Made by a program: the position numbers and the translations under genes
Notes under the pieces: generated by a model
The model's input: the letters and a program-made list of their open reading frames with translations, nothing else
Told to the model about the DNA's origin: nothing
Database searches by the model: none
NCBI RefSeq assembly: GCF_050937815.1
Contig: NZ_JACDIJ010000003.1
Span: 186,001-250,000 of the forward strand
Direction of reading: 5' to 3'
Origin: Treponema_C sp050937815
GTDB lineage: Bacteria > Spirochaetota > Spirochaetia > Treponematales > Treponemataceae
DNA: 64,000 nt
Shown here: positions 24,626 through 33,306 of the stretch, piece after piece
How the letters are laid out: every line of letters starts with the position of its first letter
How positions within the stretch are numbered: the stretch's first letter is position 1

Positions 24626-26533
24626 TCAGTTCGCGGCATCCAGCCATGTTTTAAATTGTTCTTTTGCCGATTTCATAACAGCCACTTCTTCAATGCGGGT
24701 GTCTCCCTTATCGTTCGGAGCAGCATAGTTTATTTTATGCGGTATTCCATCAGGATAATATACGCCGAACTTTACGATATGCGAGTTTCTGTCATTGGAA
24801 TCGGAAGTCCACAGTTCAACGATGTTATCGTCTTCGTCAAAGACAACACCCCAAACGGTAACGACATGCAGCGGATCGATAATATTGGTTTTCGGCTTTA
24901 TAACAACTGCAATAGCATGTCCGTCATTTAAAGCACCGTTTATCATATCTTCAAACTCTTTTTTGTTATGTGCGTAACGGACTTCTATCAGCTTGTTTAA
25001 ATCTTCCTGTCCCGTAAATACGTCTTGCACAATACCGGGCGGAGCAATCTTTTGTGAACCGTTGGAAACGCCGCGTAAATACCAATTAACGGCGGTGTGT
25101 AACTGTAACCCGACATCGCCGTACCCCTTGCGGAATACATTTGCAATGCTGCTTTTATCTTTTTCGCCTATATCGCCCAAACCGCCCTTGTATTCGCCCG
25201 TGTAATATGAATATTCGTCTTTATCGGACGTAATTCCTTTTTTTTGCATATAGCGTTCAAGGTTGTCCTTGTTTTCCCGTATCCACCAATGTAAAAGGTC
25301 GGAGGTAGACATTGCCCAGCACATATTGGCATCCGTAACCGAACGATAGTTTTGCGTGTAGCGGAGCTTGCGGGCATTAAACCATGTGGTATGTGCGGTT
25401 TCTTCCCATTTGCGGTAACGCACATCCGTTCCTATTTCCGTTTTAATTTCGCCTTCCGCCGGAGGTGTAATGCCGTGCACCCACTTTGTAATAAGCTTGG
25501 GGTCAACGAGGTTTGGCGTTTGGGTAATGGTCAGCGTGTGTACTGTTTTTTGTTGTTGCTTTCCTCGTCTAACCGGTTCTATTTTTGAAACAGTCAGCGA
25601 AACCGTTCTGGGCACGGGTGCTTTATTTTCGGCAATACGGAGCGTAAGCGTTTCTTTTTTTGTATTTTCGCCTGATTTTTCCACAGTCAGCCAAGGTACT
25701 ACAGGATTAACCGTCAGCACATACTTGGTACTGTTATATTTTTTTCCAATAGCGAGCGTTTCGGTAAAAGCATCGCGGCTGTGTTTTATTTCCGTTTTAC
25801 CTTCAACCGTAAAGGTATAATCGTCTTTAATGTTAAAGTATATAGTGTACTCGCGTCCGTTTGACGCTCTCGCCGCGACTTCGGCACTTCCGATGCCGTT
25901 TACCGTAATAATTCCTTCGGAGGTAACGGAAACAGCGCCTTTTTTTACCTCGTATTGAAGGGTTTTATCCGAAGCATCCGGCGGGTCGAAAACGGGGATA
26001 AGCCGATACGGTTTATTCAGTTCAAGATTCATAGAATACGTTATCGCAAATTCCGTACCGTCTTGCGTATCTTTTCCCTTAAAAGTTATATTGTTGACGG
26101 GAACCGTACCTTGATCGGAAGATGCCGGCGGTTGTCCCGAAGCGGGCTTTTGTTTAAACGATACCTTTACCGACGTATCGGATGTAAGTTTTACCGTGGC
26201 GGTTAAATCGCCCTCGTTTTTTCCCGATATTATCGTGCCGCCGGTAACATTCCAGTCTGCAACAAGGTAGCCTTCTCCCGGCTCAGCGGTAAAAACGGCG
26301 GTTTTGCCGCTTACGGCTTTTGCACCGGATGCAATGCTTTTTCCGTCAACCGCCGCCTTAAGCCGGCCGCCTCCGCCTTCAACTCCGAATTGTACCGTAT
26401 GCCGGACTTTTAACGGCTCCGGCTTTATGGGGGCCGAACATCCGAGTGCTAAAACCGAAATAAGGGCGGACACCCCGAAAAGGTTTAAAAAAAGCCGGCC
26501 CCTTGGTCTATGTTTTTTTGTATATTGTTTCAT
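24626..26533 (-). CDS. IdeS/Mac-like (peptidase C66) cysteine protease lipoprotein, copy B
   Basis: 635 residues, paralogue of the downstream copy. The signal peptide ends in a relaxed lipobox (L-A-L-G-C32). The mature protein has an InlB-B-repeat-like domain (about 42-128, TAEPGEGYLVADWNVTGG), a Big_2-like domain (about 145-240), a BACON-like domain (about 242-345, ending HTLTITQTP), and the C66-type protease (about 350-635). The predicted triad is Cys405 in NMC405WAMSTSDLLHWW, His556 in PLH556VVTVWG and Asp578. The two protease domains are very similar to each other, but their N-terminal domains differ, with copy B having the extra InlB-like module. This suggests duplication followed by domain shuffling. 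Confidence 0.85.
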   Translation of the reverse strand: MKQYTKKHRPRGRLFLNLFGVSALISVLALGCSAPIKPEPLKVRHTVQFGVEGGGGRLKAAVDGKSIASGAKAVSGKTAVFTAEPGEGYLVADWNVTGGTIISGKNEGDLTATVKLTSDTSVKVSFKQKPASGQPPASSDQGTVPVNNITFKGKDTQDGTEFAITYSMNLELNKPYRLIPVFDPPDASDKTLQYEVKKGAVSVTSEGIITVNGIGSAEVAARASNGREYTIYFNIKDDYTFTVEGKTEIKHSRDAFTETLAIGKKYNSTKYVLTVNPVVPWLTVEKSGENTKKETLTLRIAENKAPVPRTVSLTVSKIEPVRRGKQQQKTVHTLTITQTPNLVDPKLITKWVHGITPPAEGEIKTEIGTDVRYRKWEETAHTTWFNARKLRYTQNYRSVTDANMCWAMSTSDLLHWWIRENKDNLERYMQKKGITSDKDEYSYYTGEYKGGLGDIGEKDKSSIANVFRKGYGDVGLQLHTAVNWYLRGVSNGSQKIAPPGIVQDVFTGQEDLNKLIEVRYAHNKKEFEDMINGALNDGHAIAVVIKPKTNIIDPLHVVTVWGVVFDEDDNIVELWTSDSNDRNSHIVKFGVYYPDGIPHKINYAAPNDKGDTRIEEVAVMKSAKEQFKTWLDAAN

Positions 26534-26545
26534 AGTATAATCCGT

Positions 26546-27265
26546 TTAATGTATAAAATTATCCTTATTAAAGGTAACGTTTATTGTTGCCGTTTGATCG
26601 GACAGCTCTAAATCCTGTACTTTTACATTTTCTAACCGTATCGTCCAGTCGGCAGGAAGCGGTGACTGCGGTATGGATGTAAATTCGATTGACCCTGTGC
26701 CGCCTTGATCCTGTAAAAAAGACAGGATTTTGGTGTTAGGATTATAGTTTATCCGTGCAACCTTAGAGCTTTCTAGTCCCAATGAGCTATCAAAAACAGT
26801 AAGAGTATGAGTATCGCTGATTACCAGATAGAACTTTTCGGATTTCCCGTCTTTATGTTTCAGTATGCCTGCCGCCTCCCAGTTAGGATTTTGAATAAGA
26901 TATTCCTGAAACATTACCTTAACTTCGGTGTCTTTTTTTACGGTCAGCTCGGCGGTTGTTTTATCGGACGATACCTTTAAACCTTCGCCGCTCCACCCCA
27001 ATATATAATACCCCTTACTCGCCCCTGTCGCAGCCGCCGGAGTTGCGGTAAACATAATTTCCGTTCCTTCGTATACTTGACTTCCGCTTGTAACGGTCGC
27101 CCCGTTGTCCTTTCTTCTTGCGGTAATCTCACCGCCCTCCGAAGGTTCGGCACTATAAGTAACCGTGTATTGCTTGAGCGTTGATGTATTAGGGCAGCCT
27201 GTTAAAAAAAATAAAACTGAAAGTAAAACTCCCGCGCCTATTAACTGTGTTTTAATTTTTTTCAT
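26546..27265 (-). CDS. Lipoprotein with InlB-B-repeat-like domain
   Basis: 239 residues. Lipobox L-T-G-C at about residue 24 (LFFLTGCPNT). Residues about 33-118 form a divergent InlB B-repeat: YTVTYSAEPSEGGEITARR, GTEIMFTATPA, GYYILGWSGEGLKVSSDKTT, VKKDTEVKVMFQEY. The C-terminal part (about 125-239) is beta-rich and unrecognised (LKHKDGKSEKFYLVISDTHT, TATINVTFNKDNFIH). It is closely related in its first domain to the N-terminal module of the copy B protease, whose gene starts 12 bases downstream. A surface or periplasmic lipoprotein, probably an adhesin-like or accessory partner. Confidence 0.7.
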   Translation of the reverse strand: MKKIKTQLIGAGVLLSVLFFLTGCPNTSTLKQYTVTYSAEPSEGGEITARRKDNGATVTSGSQVYEGTEIMFTATPAAATGASKGYYILGWSGEGLKVSSDKTTAELTVKKDTEVKVMFQEYLIQNPNWEAAGILKHKDGKSEKFYLVISDTHTLTVFDSSLGLESSKVARINYNPNTKILSFLQDQGGTGSIEFTSIPQSPLPADWTIRLENVKVQDLELSDQTATINVTFNKDNFIH

Positions 27266-27286
27266 ATTAAAATCTCCTTAAAAATA

Positions 27287-28852
27287 TTATTTATAACTGT
27301 AATTTTTGCGCATATCGCGTAATATGTTATACAAGTTTTCCGCTTCATTATCGGATACATCCGCTTGGTTTACCAGTTTTTCCGCTTTTTTTATGGTTTC
27401 GGTAAATTTTTTGCGGTTTTCGGCTTGGGGCGTAAAATAATCTTCATTACCGTGATAGTATGCGTCTTTCATTTTTGAAAGCATAAGTTCTCCGCGTAAA
27501 GCGTTTTTTCCTCTTTTAACGGTGAGTTTATCGTCTTCCCCTACCAAAGATGTATTTTCCAGCACTTGGGCAAAAAGGATTTCCGCATGTTTTTGTACAT
27601 TGCCCCCGCTGTAGCCGATACTGTGAATATAGTCTTTTTTAGGCTGTGCGGGATCGGTATTGATAAAATACAAGCCGCTTTTTCCGAGTTCCAGCCGTTT
27701 GTATGCATAATTGTTTAGCTTATTTTTCAATGTATACAGAGCGGTCTTTTCACTTCCGTCAAAGCGGCTTTTATATATTGTTTTATCGGTATGAGAAAGC
27801 CAGTACCAAAAACCTTCGTGATAAAGCGGGGGTGTTTTTTCATCGCCGCGTCTGAAAATCCCGCCGGAGGAATCGTATTTTGTGTCGGTACAAGCTTGGG
27901 TATAAGACTGCGCTCCCGGACGAAGATGACCGAGAACACCGTAAAACATAGTGTCCGACGTTAAAAAATATGTTCCGAACGAATATGAACGCGCCTTTTT
28001 CGACGCTTCGGCATTATCGTCCCATGTCAGATCCGAATTATACCAATTGCCGTCTATTTGCACCTTGTTCCACATATGTCCTTGAGGATCGTTCGGGGAA
28101 GGGCCGTCTACAAAATCGCTTTCAATGCCTATTCCGCGTAAAAGTCTTCTGTACGCAAGGCTGTAGCCTTGACAAATCGCCTTACCGTCTATCAAAGCTC
28201 CGAAGGTGTCCGCCGAATGCATTCCGTCGTTATATTCGGTTTTTTCGGCAAGCGCATTATGCAGCGTATAGGCTATTTCGGCATCGGTCATCGGTTCGCG
28301 CAAATGCCCGTAAAAGGCTTCAATACCCGCTTCAAGCCGGGCGAAGTACCGTTCAAGCGAGTGCGGATACACCTTATAATCAAAACGGTATTTGGTAAGT
28401 TCGTTTTCGTTGTGCGGGTTGTAATTATAAGCGATACCGCCGTCTTCGACTATGTGAAACACAAACGGATACCGCCTTAAAAATTCATTATACAAGGTCT
28501 TATGTTCTTCATTTTCCCTGCCGCAGCCGATAGCGAATTCGCTTACATCCGCGTCCGTTTCAAAGCGGAGCACGGCATTCAGCATACGCTCAAAGATGAT
28601 TTTTTTACGCTCTTCTTCCGTACCCGTAAAAGGCGGTTTTGCAGGAAGCGTTCCGCTTTCAGGGCGGGGAAGGATTTCTTTATTTTCCGCAAGGGGCGGC
28701 ACGCTTTTTTTATGAGAAAAATGCGGTTCACGGTGCTTGTCTATTCCCGCAGGACAGCTGCAAAGCAAAAGCCCCCCGATACAGATTCCCGTACACGCGA
28801 TAAACCGCTTATATGCTTTTATGTTACCGTATTTTTTGTTTCCGTATTTCAA
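27287..28852 (-). CDS. Transglutaminase-like (papain-fold) lipoprotein
   Basis: 521 residues. The signal region ends in lipobox L-C-S-C (GLLLCSCPAG). A transglutaminase-core domain lies at about residues 140-280. The Cys-His-Asp triad is Cys227 in GKAIC227QGYS, His259 in QGH259MWNKVQ and Asp274 in NSD274LTWDD. Beyond it are KYSF/YRL-type beta segments resembling KELCH/six-blade strands (WYWLSHTDKTIYKSRFDG, GLYFINTDPAQPKKDYIHS). Bacterial proteins of this kind act as proteases or cross-linking enzymes; the activity here is unknown. I use a TTG start at 28852, 11 bases after AAGGAG, because it directly precedes the signal peptide and avoids overlapping the upstream gene; the only in-frame ATG lies 28 codons upstream inside that gene. 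Confidence 0.75.
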   Translation of the reverse strand: MKYGNKKYGNIKAYKRFIACTGICIGGLLLCSCPAGIDKHREPHFSHKKSVPPLAENKEILPRPESGTLPAKPPFTGTEEERKKIIFERMLNAVLRFETDADVSEFAIGCGRENEEHKTLYNEFLRRYPFVFHIVEDGGIAYNYNPHNENELTKYRFDYKVYPHSLERYFARLEAGIEAFYGHLREPMTDAEIAYTLHNALAEKTEYNDGMHSADTFGALIDGKAICQGYSLAYRRLLRGIGIESDFVDGPSPNDPQGHMWNKVQIDGNWYNSDLTWDDNAEASKKARSYSFGTYFLTSDTMFYGVLGHLRPGAQSYTQACTDTKYDSSGGIFRRGDEKTPPLYHEGFWYWLSHTDKTIYKSRFDGSEKTALYTLKNKLNNYAYKRLELGKSGLYFINTDPAQPKKDYIHSIGYSGGNVQKHAEILFAQVLENTSLVGEDDKLTVKRGKNALRGELMLSKMKDAYYHGNEDYFTPQAENRKKFTETIKKAEKLVNQADVSDNEAENLYNILRDMRKNYSYK

Positions 28853-28893
28853 ATATAAAAAAACTCCTTCGCGGCAATTGTACCTTAGTGTCC

Positions 28894-30402
28894 TCAACGA
28901 GGCGTTGTTGTCATTCCGACAATCTTGCCGCCGCACAACTCCATACTCACTTCCAGCTCATTTTTTCCGGCTGTTTTATCGAGCGAAATACTTTTAATAT
29001 ATATGTCGCGGTTATTGGTATCCTTTGACAAACCGTAATTACCCGAACCGAGCGTTGCACCAATATCCCCGTCAGCGTTCAAAGTTAAATAGAACGGATT
29101 TATTACGGACGGTTGTGTAGAAGGACTCATAGGCAGAGGATTGGTCAAAACACCGACGGGATTATGAGCGTTTTCATCAACATAGAATAAGCGGGTATTT
29201 TGTGATAAGGATTTAGCAGTCCATGCCTCTTTGGTTTCTTTGGTACGCGGCGATAAGACAACGGTAAAGGTAAAGTGGTTACGTAATGCGTCTTCTGCAC
29301 TGTCTATTTTTTGAAGCCCGCTTTTAGTAATTTTTTTGCTGTGTAGAATACCGCTTTGTGCGGTCAATTGGTCTGCGGTTGCAATACAATAATCGACGGT
29401 CAACTCTCCCGTAAAATCGTTTGCTTCAATACCGCCGTTTTTCGGGTTATTTATACCCGCTTCAATATTTATTTGCAAATATTTTCCCGGTGTTTTATAT
29501 AAATCAACATATTTTTGAATTTGCGCCGTATCAAACTGTACGGCACTGCTATTCGAAAATTTGGACATCGCATAATAGGATGAAGCAAATTTATTTGTAT
29601 CGACTTTTACAAAGTTGTCGTTTGTTTTGCCGAATACGTATTTAAGTACGTCATCTTGGGTAAAATAAGATTCGCTCTCTTTCGCCGTTTTTGTAGAAAC
29701 AGTTCCGTATTCAACGCTTTCATTCCCGCCCGAAAGTTTTTTATATACAGTCTTATAATCCGCCATTATTTTCACTTTATCGCCATGCACTTTTGTCAGA
29801 CGGGCGGTAAGTTCGTATGCGGAGTGTTTTCCCGATACAACCGTCTTACTGCCTGCGTTCAAAGAGTACGAAAAGGAAACGAACCCCTCACCCCGAGCCG
29901 CATTGGCATCGTCAATAAATCTCTCAAGCGGTATATTTTCTTCTATTGCCTTATCAAATACAAAGACATTACCCGGCGTATACAGAGAACCGAGTGTCGT
30001 ACCTGCATACGGATGCGTAAAGCCTGTAAAGGCCAGTTCTTTTTCAAAGGACTTTCCGCGTTTTGTGCCCTTTACCTTTACGGTAAAGGTTCCGGCTTTA
30101 TCATCGTAGGCGGTAAGCGTTTTTTCGGTAAACGTCAGCCCCGAACCCGCAAAAGGAGGCGTATCACGGATTTTTTTTGCCGCATCGGAGGCGGTTATAT
30201 TTCCCTTTGTTAAAGCAAAGGCGCTCATAATATCCTCTTTTAACAAATCGCCCGGCTGTATTTGCCCCTGATTCGGTTTTTGGGGTTTTTGCTGATTTGC
30301 ACCGCCTTTCGGTGCTCCCGAATTGGGGCAGCCTGCCGCTAAAATAATAAAAATAAGCACGCCCAAGGCTGCCGTATATTTGTTTGTTTTTTTCTTTGTC
30401 AT
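28894..30402 (-). CDS. Lipoprotein_17-like surface lipoprotein, copy B
   Basis: 502 residues. Lipobox A-A-G-C (ILAAGCPNSG). The first 170 residues after a Gln/Pro-rich linker contain LTKGNITASDAAKKI and YDDKAGTFTVKVKGTKRG with FEKELAFTGFTHPYAG. This follows the pattern of the Lipoprotein_17/variable-surface-protein associated domain (D-x-x-x-G-T-x-x-V-x-V ... F-T-G-F). The remaining 330 residues are paralogous to the upstream gene, with shared blocks such as YFTQDDVLKYVFGKTND and GIEANDFTGELTVDYCIATADQL. No enzyme motif is seen. Its start is three bases after the upstream stop, so it is co-transcribed. Confidence 0.7.
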   Translation of the reverse strand: MTKKKTNKYTAALGVLIFIILAAGCPNSGAPKGGANQQKPQKPNQGQIQPGDLLKEDIMSAFALTKGNITASDAAKKIRDTPPFAGSGLTFTEKTLTAYDDKAGTFTVKVKGTKRGKSFEKELAFTGFTHPYAGTTLGSLYTPGNVFVFDKAIEENIPLERFIDDANAARGEGFVSFSYSLNAGSKTVVSGKHSAYELTARLTKVHGDKVKIMADYKTVYKKLSGGNESVEYGTVSTKTAKESESYFTQDDVLKYVFGKTNDNFVKVDTNKFASSYYAMSKFSNSSAVQFDTAQIQKYVDLYKTPGKYLQINIEAGINNPKNGGIEANDFTGELTVDYCIATADQLTAQSGILHSKKITKSGLQKIDSAEDALRNHFTFTVVLSPRTKETKEAWTAKSLSQNTRLFYVDENAHNPVGVLTNPLPMSPSTQPSVINPFYLTLNADGDIGATLGSGNYGLSKDTNNRDIYIKSISLDKTAGKNELEVSMELCGGKIVGMTTTPR

Positions 30403-30405
30403 ACT

Positions 30406-31926
30406 CTATCCCCCGATGACATATTCCGGACTTACTTCAAAAGCGATTTCTTCGCCTTCACCGGTAAACTTTATATGTATTTTGAGTTTATCGCTTCCGC
30501 TTTCTTTATTCAAATAAACATGTTTTATAAAAATATGTTTACCGTCCGCCGTTTTTGAAAAGGATATAGGCTCGTTAAAGGCTAAAACGTCTTCAGGTTC
30601 CCTGCCGTTTACTTCCAAATAAAATGCGGAAACCGCTGTCTTTTGTAAGGGATTTTCCAGTGCAAACATCGTCATCCCTCTTTCGGTATCGTGTTGTTCC
30701 GATAAAAAGCGGTAGTTTTCAAAAACTTTATTTTGCCATTTTTGACGCGAATTTGCGTCGTCTTTTACCTTTACGGAAAAATTAAATAAAGACGCTATAT
30801 TGTCTTTAGGAACCTTTTTAAACCCTGCCGCCTTTGCCGTTTTTGTTACGGTTATGCGCGGTACGGAAGGGTCGGGTTTGGAAGAAAGCATTTCTGCGAT
30901 TTGTTCCTTTTCGGCAATACAATAAGTTATTTCCAGAGTTCCTTCAATATCGTCCGCCTTTATACCTTCGTTTTCCGGATGAAACAAAGCCGTATCCATC
31001 TCCATATTGAACTGTCCGCCCTCCCGATTATAACGGGCCATAATTGTTTGTATGTGGGCATCATTTATAAGACGCGCAGGGGTTACCCTAAGGTGCTTTG
31101 CAAAAGCATAATATTCCGAACCGAACACATCGGCAGATACATTGATAATGCCGTCATCGGTTTTGTTTATAAGATACCTAAACACATCTTCTTTAGAAAA
31201 ATAGGGCTTTGTAAGGTCGGTTCCCAAGTGTGCAAATAAAGCACTTCTATCCGTTTCCGTTGAAGTTTCACTGCCGCCCGCCTCTTTTTTTAAGTATTTA
31301 ACCTTATATTCGGGTTTTATTTTTATTTTATCGCCGTTTTTTTCCAATGCCGCGGCTAAGTTGTAACGGTCATGAACTCCCAAGCTGAGAGAGCCGGTAT
31401 TATTATCACTGAAAGACAGCTTTTTTAAAAGAGCGGAGTTACCGGCCGCATCCGAAATAAAGGTATCCACTGTTTTGTTGTGTTCTATAGCGTCCGAAAA
31501 ATCCAATTCCGCTTCACTGAGCGAAGGAAAAATCTTTGCATAGGGATTTTCGAAGCCCGTAAGGGTTAATTCTTTTTCAAATTCTTTTCCCGTGAGTCCC
31601 TTTGTGCCCTTTACTTTTACGGTAAAAGTACCCTTTTCATCGTCATAGGCAAGGGCTTCGGCTTCGGTGAAGGTGAATTGTCCTTTTTTTTGTCCGGCCG
31701 AATCGGCTATTTTTTTTGCCGCATCGGAGGCGGTGATTTTAGTTCGTGTCAAAGAAAAAAGCATGCTTAATTCACGTTCGGAAATACCGTTTATCTGTGA
31801 CAGATCCGCATCGGCAGCGTTCCCCGTGTGCGGCGCAGCGCTTTGTCTGATACTCGGCTGTTCACAGGAAACAAGCAGAATTGCGTATAGGCACACTACG
31901 GCCGTTACGTTTAATATTTTTTTCAT
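30406..31926 (-). CDS. Lipoprotein_17-like surface lipoprotein, copy A (first gene of operon)
   Basis: 506 residues. Lipobox L-V-S-C (ILLVSCEQPS). Same architecture as the next gene: LTRTKITASDAAKKI, YDDEKGTFTVKVKGTKGL, FEKELTLTGFENPYA, and later KPYFSKEDVFRYLINKTDD, GIKADDIEGTLEITYCIAEK. Divergence between the copies is substantial, so the duplication is not recent. AAGGAG precedes the ATG, and a promoter lies about 46 bases upstream. The related mycoplasma and treponemal proteins are variable surface antigens; a similar role here is inference. Confidence 0.7.
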   Translation of the reverse strand: MKKILNVTAVVCLYAILLVSCEQPSIRQSAAPHTGNAADADLSQINGISERELSMLFSLTRTKITASDAAKKIADSAGQKKGQFTFTEAEALAYDDEKGTFTVKVKGTKGLTGKEFEKELTLTGFENPYAKIFPSLSEAELDFSDAIEHNKTVDTFISDAAGNSALLKKLSFSDNNTGSLSLGVHDRYNLAAALEKNGDKIKIKPEYKVKYLKKEAGGSETSTETDRSALFAHLGTDLTKPYFSKEDVFRYLINKTDDGIINVSADVFGSEYYAFAKHLRVTPARLINDAHIQTIMARYNREGGQFNMEMDTALFHPENEGIKADDIEGTLEITYCIAEKEQIAEMLSSKPDPSVPRITVTKTAKAAGFKKVPKDNIASLFNFSVKVKDDANSRQKWQNKVFENYRFLSEQHDTERGMTMFALENPLQKTAVSAFYLEVNGREPEDVLAFNEPISFSKTADGKHIFIKHVYLNKESGSDKLKIHIKFTGEGEEIAFEVSPEYVIGG

Positions 31927-31972
31927 AGCGATTACTCCTTGTATTTTAAAATGAATATTTTGTAATACTTAT

Positions 31973-32002
31973 ATTATAACATATATATAGTATAAAAATC
32001 AA
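31973..32002 (-). promoter_or_regulatory. Promoter of the six-gene lipoprotein operon
   Basis: Reverse strand: TTGATT (31997-32002), 18-base spacer, TATAAT (31973-31978), about 46 bases before the first ATG with AAGGAG in between. It lies back-to-back with the promoter of the LRR lipoprotein gene; the AT-rich 31927-32119 region could hold shared operators, but I see no clear inverted repeat. Confidence 0.6.
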
Positions 32003-32077
32003 TGTTTTGCTCTTTTTTGAGGCTATGATATATAAGTTTGTTATTGTCTTGGTTTTTGCTTTACGCCCGTTTTTATC

Positions 32078-32105
32078 TTGACATCTCTTTTTTTTAGTTT
32101 ATAAT
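32078..32105 (+). promoter_or_regulatory. Promoter of the LRR lipoprotein gene
   Basis: TTGACA (32078-32083), 16-base spacer, TATAAT (32100-32105). The predicted start point is near 32112, inside the ribosome site AGGAG (32111-32115), so the 5' leader would be only about 8-11 bases. Confidence 0.65.
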
Positions 32106-32119
32106 TCTATAGGAGTAAT

Positions 32120-33214
32120 ATGATGAAAAACATTAAAACTGCGGCTTTTTTCAGCCTCTGTGTACTGTTGTTGTACACCGCCTGCCCCCATAATGAGCGG
32201 CCCGGCCCCGGCATCAACCCCGGCTCACAGGATTCTGCACCCTATGTCGAAGGCGGTATTTCGCTGGTAGTAAGTCGGGATAAAAAGACGATAAATATTA
32301 ACGTAAAAAGCAGTAACGGCACACCGATTGAACTCGAAGAATGTACCGCATCTTCCGTTCCGCATGATACATACGAAAATGTAACGGCAAAAAACAGAAT
32401 CATCATCTTAAAGCCTCAAACCGGTGCCGATATTATAGGATTAAACTGTCCTAACCAAGCCGTGCTGAAAATAAATGCCTCAGGATGTAAAACGCTTACA
32501 AGCTTAACCTGCAATAAAAATCTGCTGGACAGCCTTATTCTTCCTGCCGATTCGCAGTTAACCCATTTAGCATGTGCGGAGAATAAACTTACTGCTCTTA
32601 ATATACAAGCATGTAAAAATCTTGAAAGCCTTGAATGCGGAAAAAATAAGCTGACATCGCTCGACCTCAGCGGGTTAAACAACTTGACTAAAGCGGAGTG
32701 TTGGCAAAATAATCTTACCGAACTTAAGCTGACCGGCTGTACCGCTTTAACAAAGCTTGACTGCGAAACCAACAATTTGTCGGCACTTAATCTCAGTAAT
32801 TTAACGGCTTTGACAGAAGTAAACTGTAAGTCAAATAAGCTTACAGAGCTTACCGTAACCGGCTGTACCCAATTAGCAAAACTGGATATAAGCGGTCTTA
32901 ATCAGCTGCAAACCGTATTATGCCATGGGAACAAACTGAACGAGATAAATATTACAGACTGTACCGCTTTAAAACAAATAGAGTGTTATAACAATGACTT
33001 GAATAAAGACGCCTTTACAACGCTTTTAAATACCCTGCCGGATAGAACTTCCGCCGGGACGGAGGGGAAGGCCGTATTGTACAAAGAAGGCGAAACGGGT
33101 AATGTAACCGATTTTACACAGCCTGCCGATCTGCTAGCTGCGGTAGACACGGCAAAGGGGCATAAATGGAAATTGTACAAAAAAACCGGCACGGATACGG
33201 AAGTAGAAATATAG
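32120..33214 (+). CDS. Leucine-rich-repeat (internalin-like) lipoprotein
   Basis: 364 residues. Lipobox Y-T-A-C (LLLYTACPHN). After a beta-rich domain (about 50-115), residues about 140-300 hold about seven LRRs of 21 residues with consensus LxxLxCxxNxLxxLxLxxCxx: LTHLACAENKLTALNIQACK, LESLECGKNKLTSLDLSG, LTKLDCETNNLSALNLSN, LKQIECYNNDLNKDAFT. The C-terminal part resembles the lysine-rich end of similar treponemal LRR proteins. LRR surface proteins bind host or partner-bacterial proteins. Adjacent in-frame ATG codons at 32120 and 32123 are both possible; AGGAG is four or seven bases upstream. It is divergent from the IdeS-containing operon. Confidence 0.8.
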   Translation: MMKNIKTAAFFSLCVLLLYTACPHNERPGPGINPGSQDSAPYVEGGISLVVSRDKKTININVKSSNGTPIELEECTASSVPHDTYENVTAKNRIIILKPQTGADIIGLNCPNQAVLKINASGCKTLTSLTCNKNLLDSLILPADSQLTHLACAENKLTALNIQACKNLESLECGKNKLTSLDLSGLNNLTKAECWQNNLTELKLTGCTALTKLDCETNNLSALNLSNLTALTEVNCKSNKLTELTVTGCTQLAKLDISGLNQLQTVLCHGNKLNEINITDCTALKQIECYNNDLNKDAFTTLLNTLPDRTSAGTEGKAVLYKEGETGNVTDFTQPADLLAAVDTAKGHKWKLYKKTGTDTEVEI

Positions 33215-33223
33215 CACACCGCC

Positions 33224-33263
33224 AAACCCCGGCCGGCTTTTAGACAAGACAAACCGGGGTTTT
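33224..33263 (+). terminator. Intrinsic terminator after the LRR gene
   Basis: AAACCCCGG (33224-33232) pairs with CCGGGGTTT (33254-33262), followed by TTT-rich sequence; ten bases after the LRR stop. Confidence 0.7.
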
Positions 33264-33306
33264 ATCGTTTTGCCGCAGTGCTGCCGGAAAGCCTTGCGTC
33301 TTTATA

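Noticed and set aside
31927..32119. Operator palindrome between the LRR gene and the lipoprotein operon
   Set aside because: The region is AT-rich with simple TA runs; no specific inverted repeat stands out beyond the two promoters.
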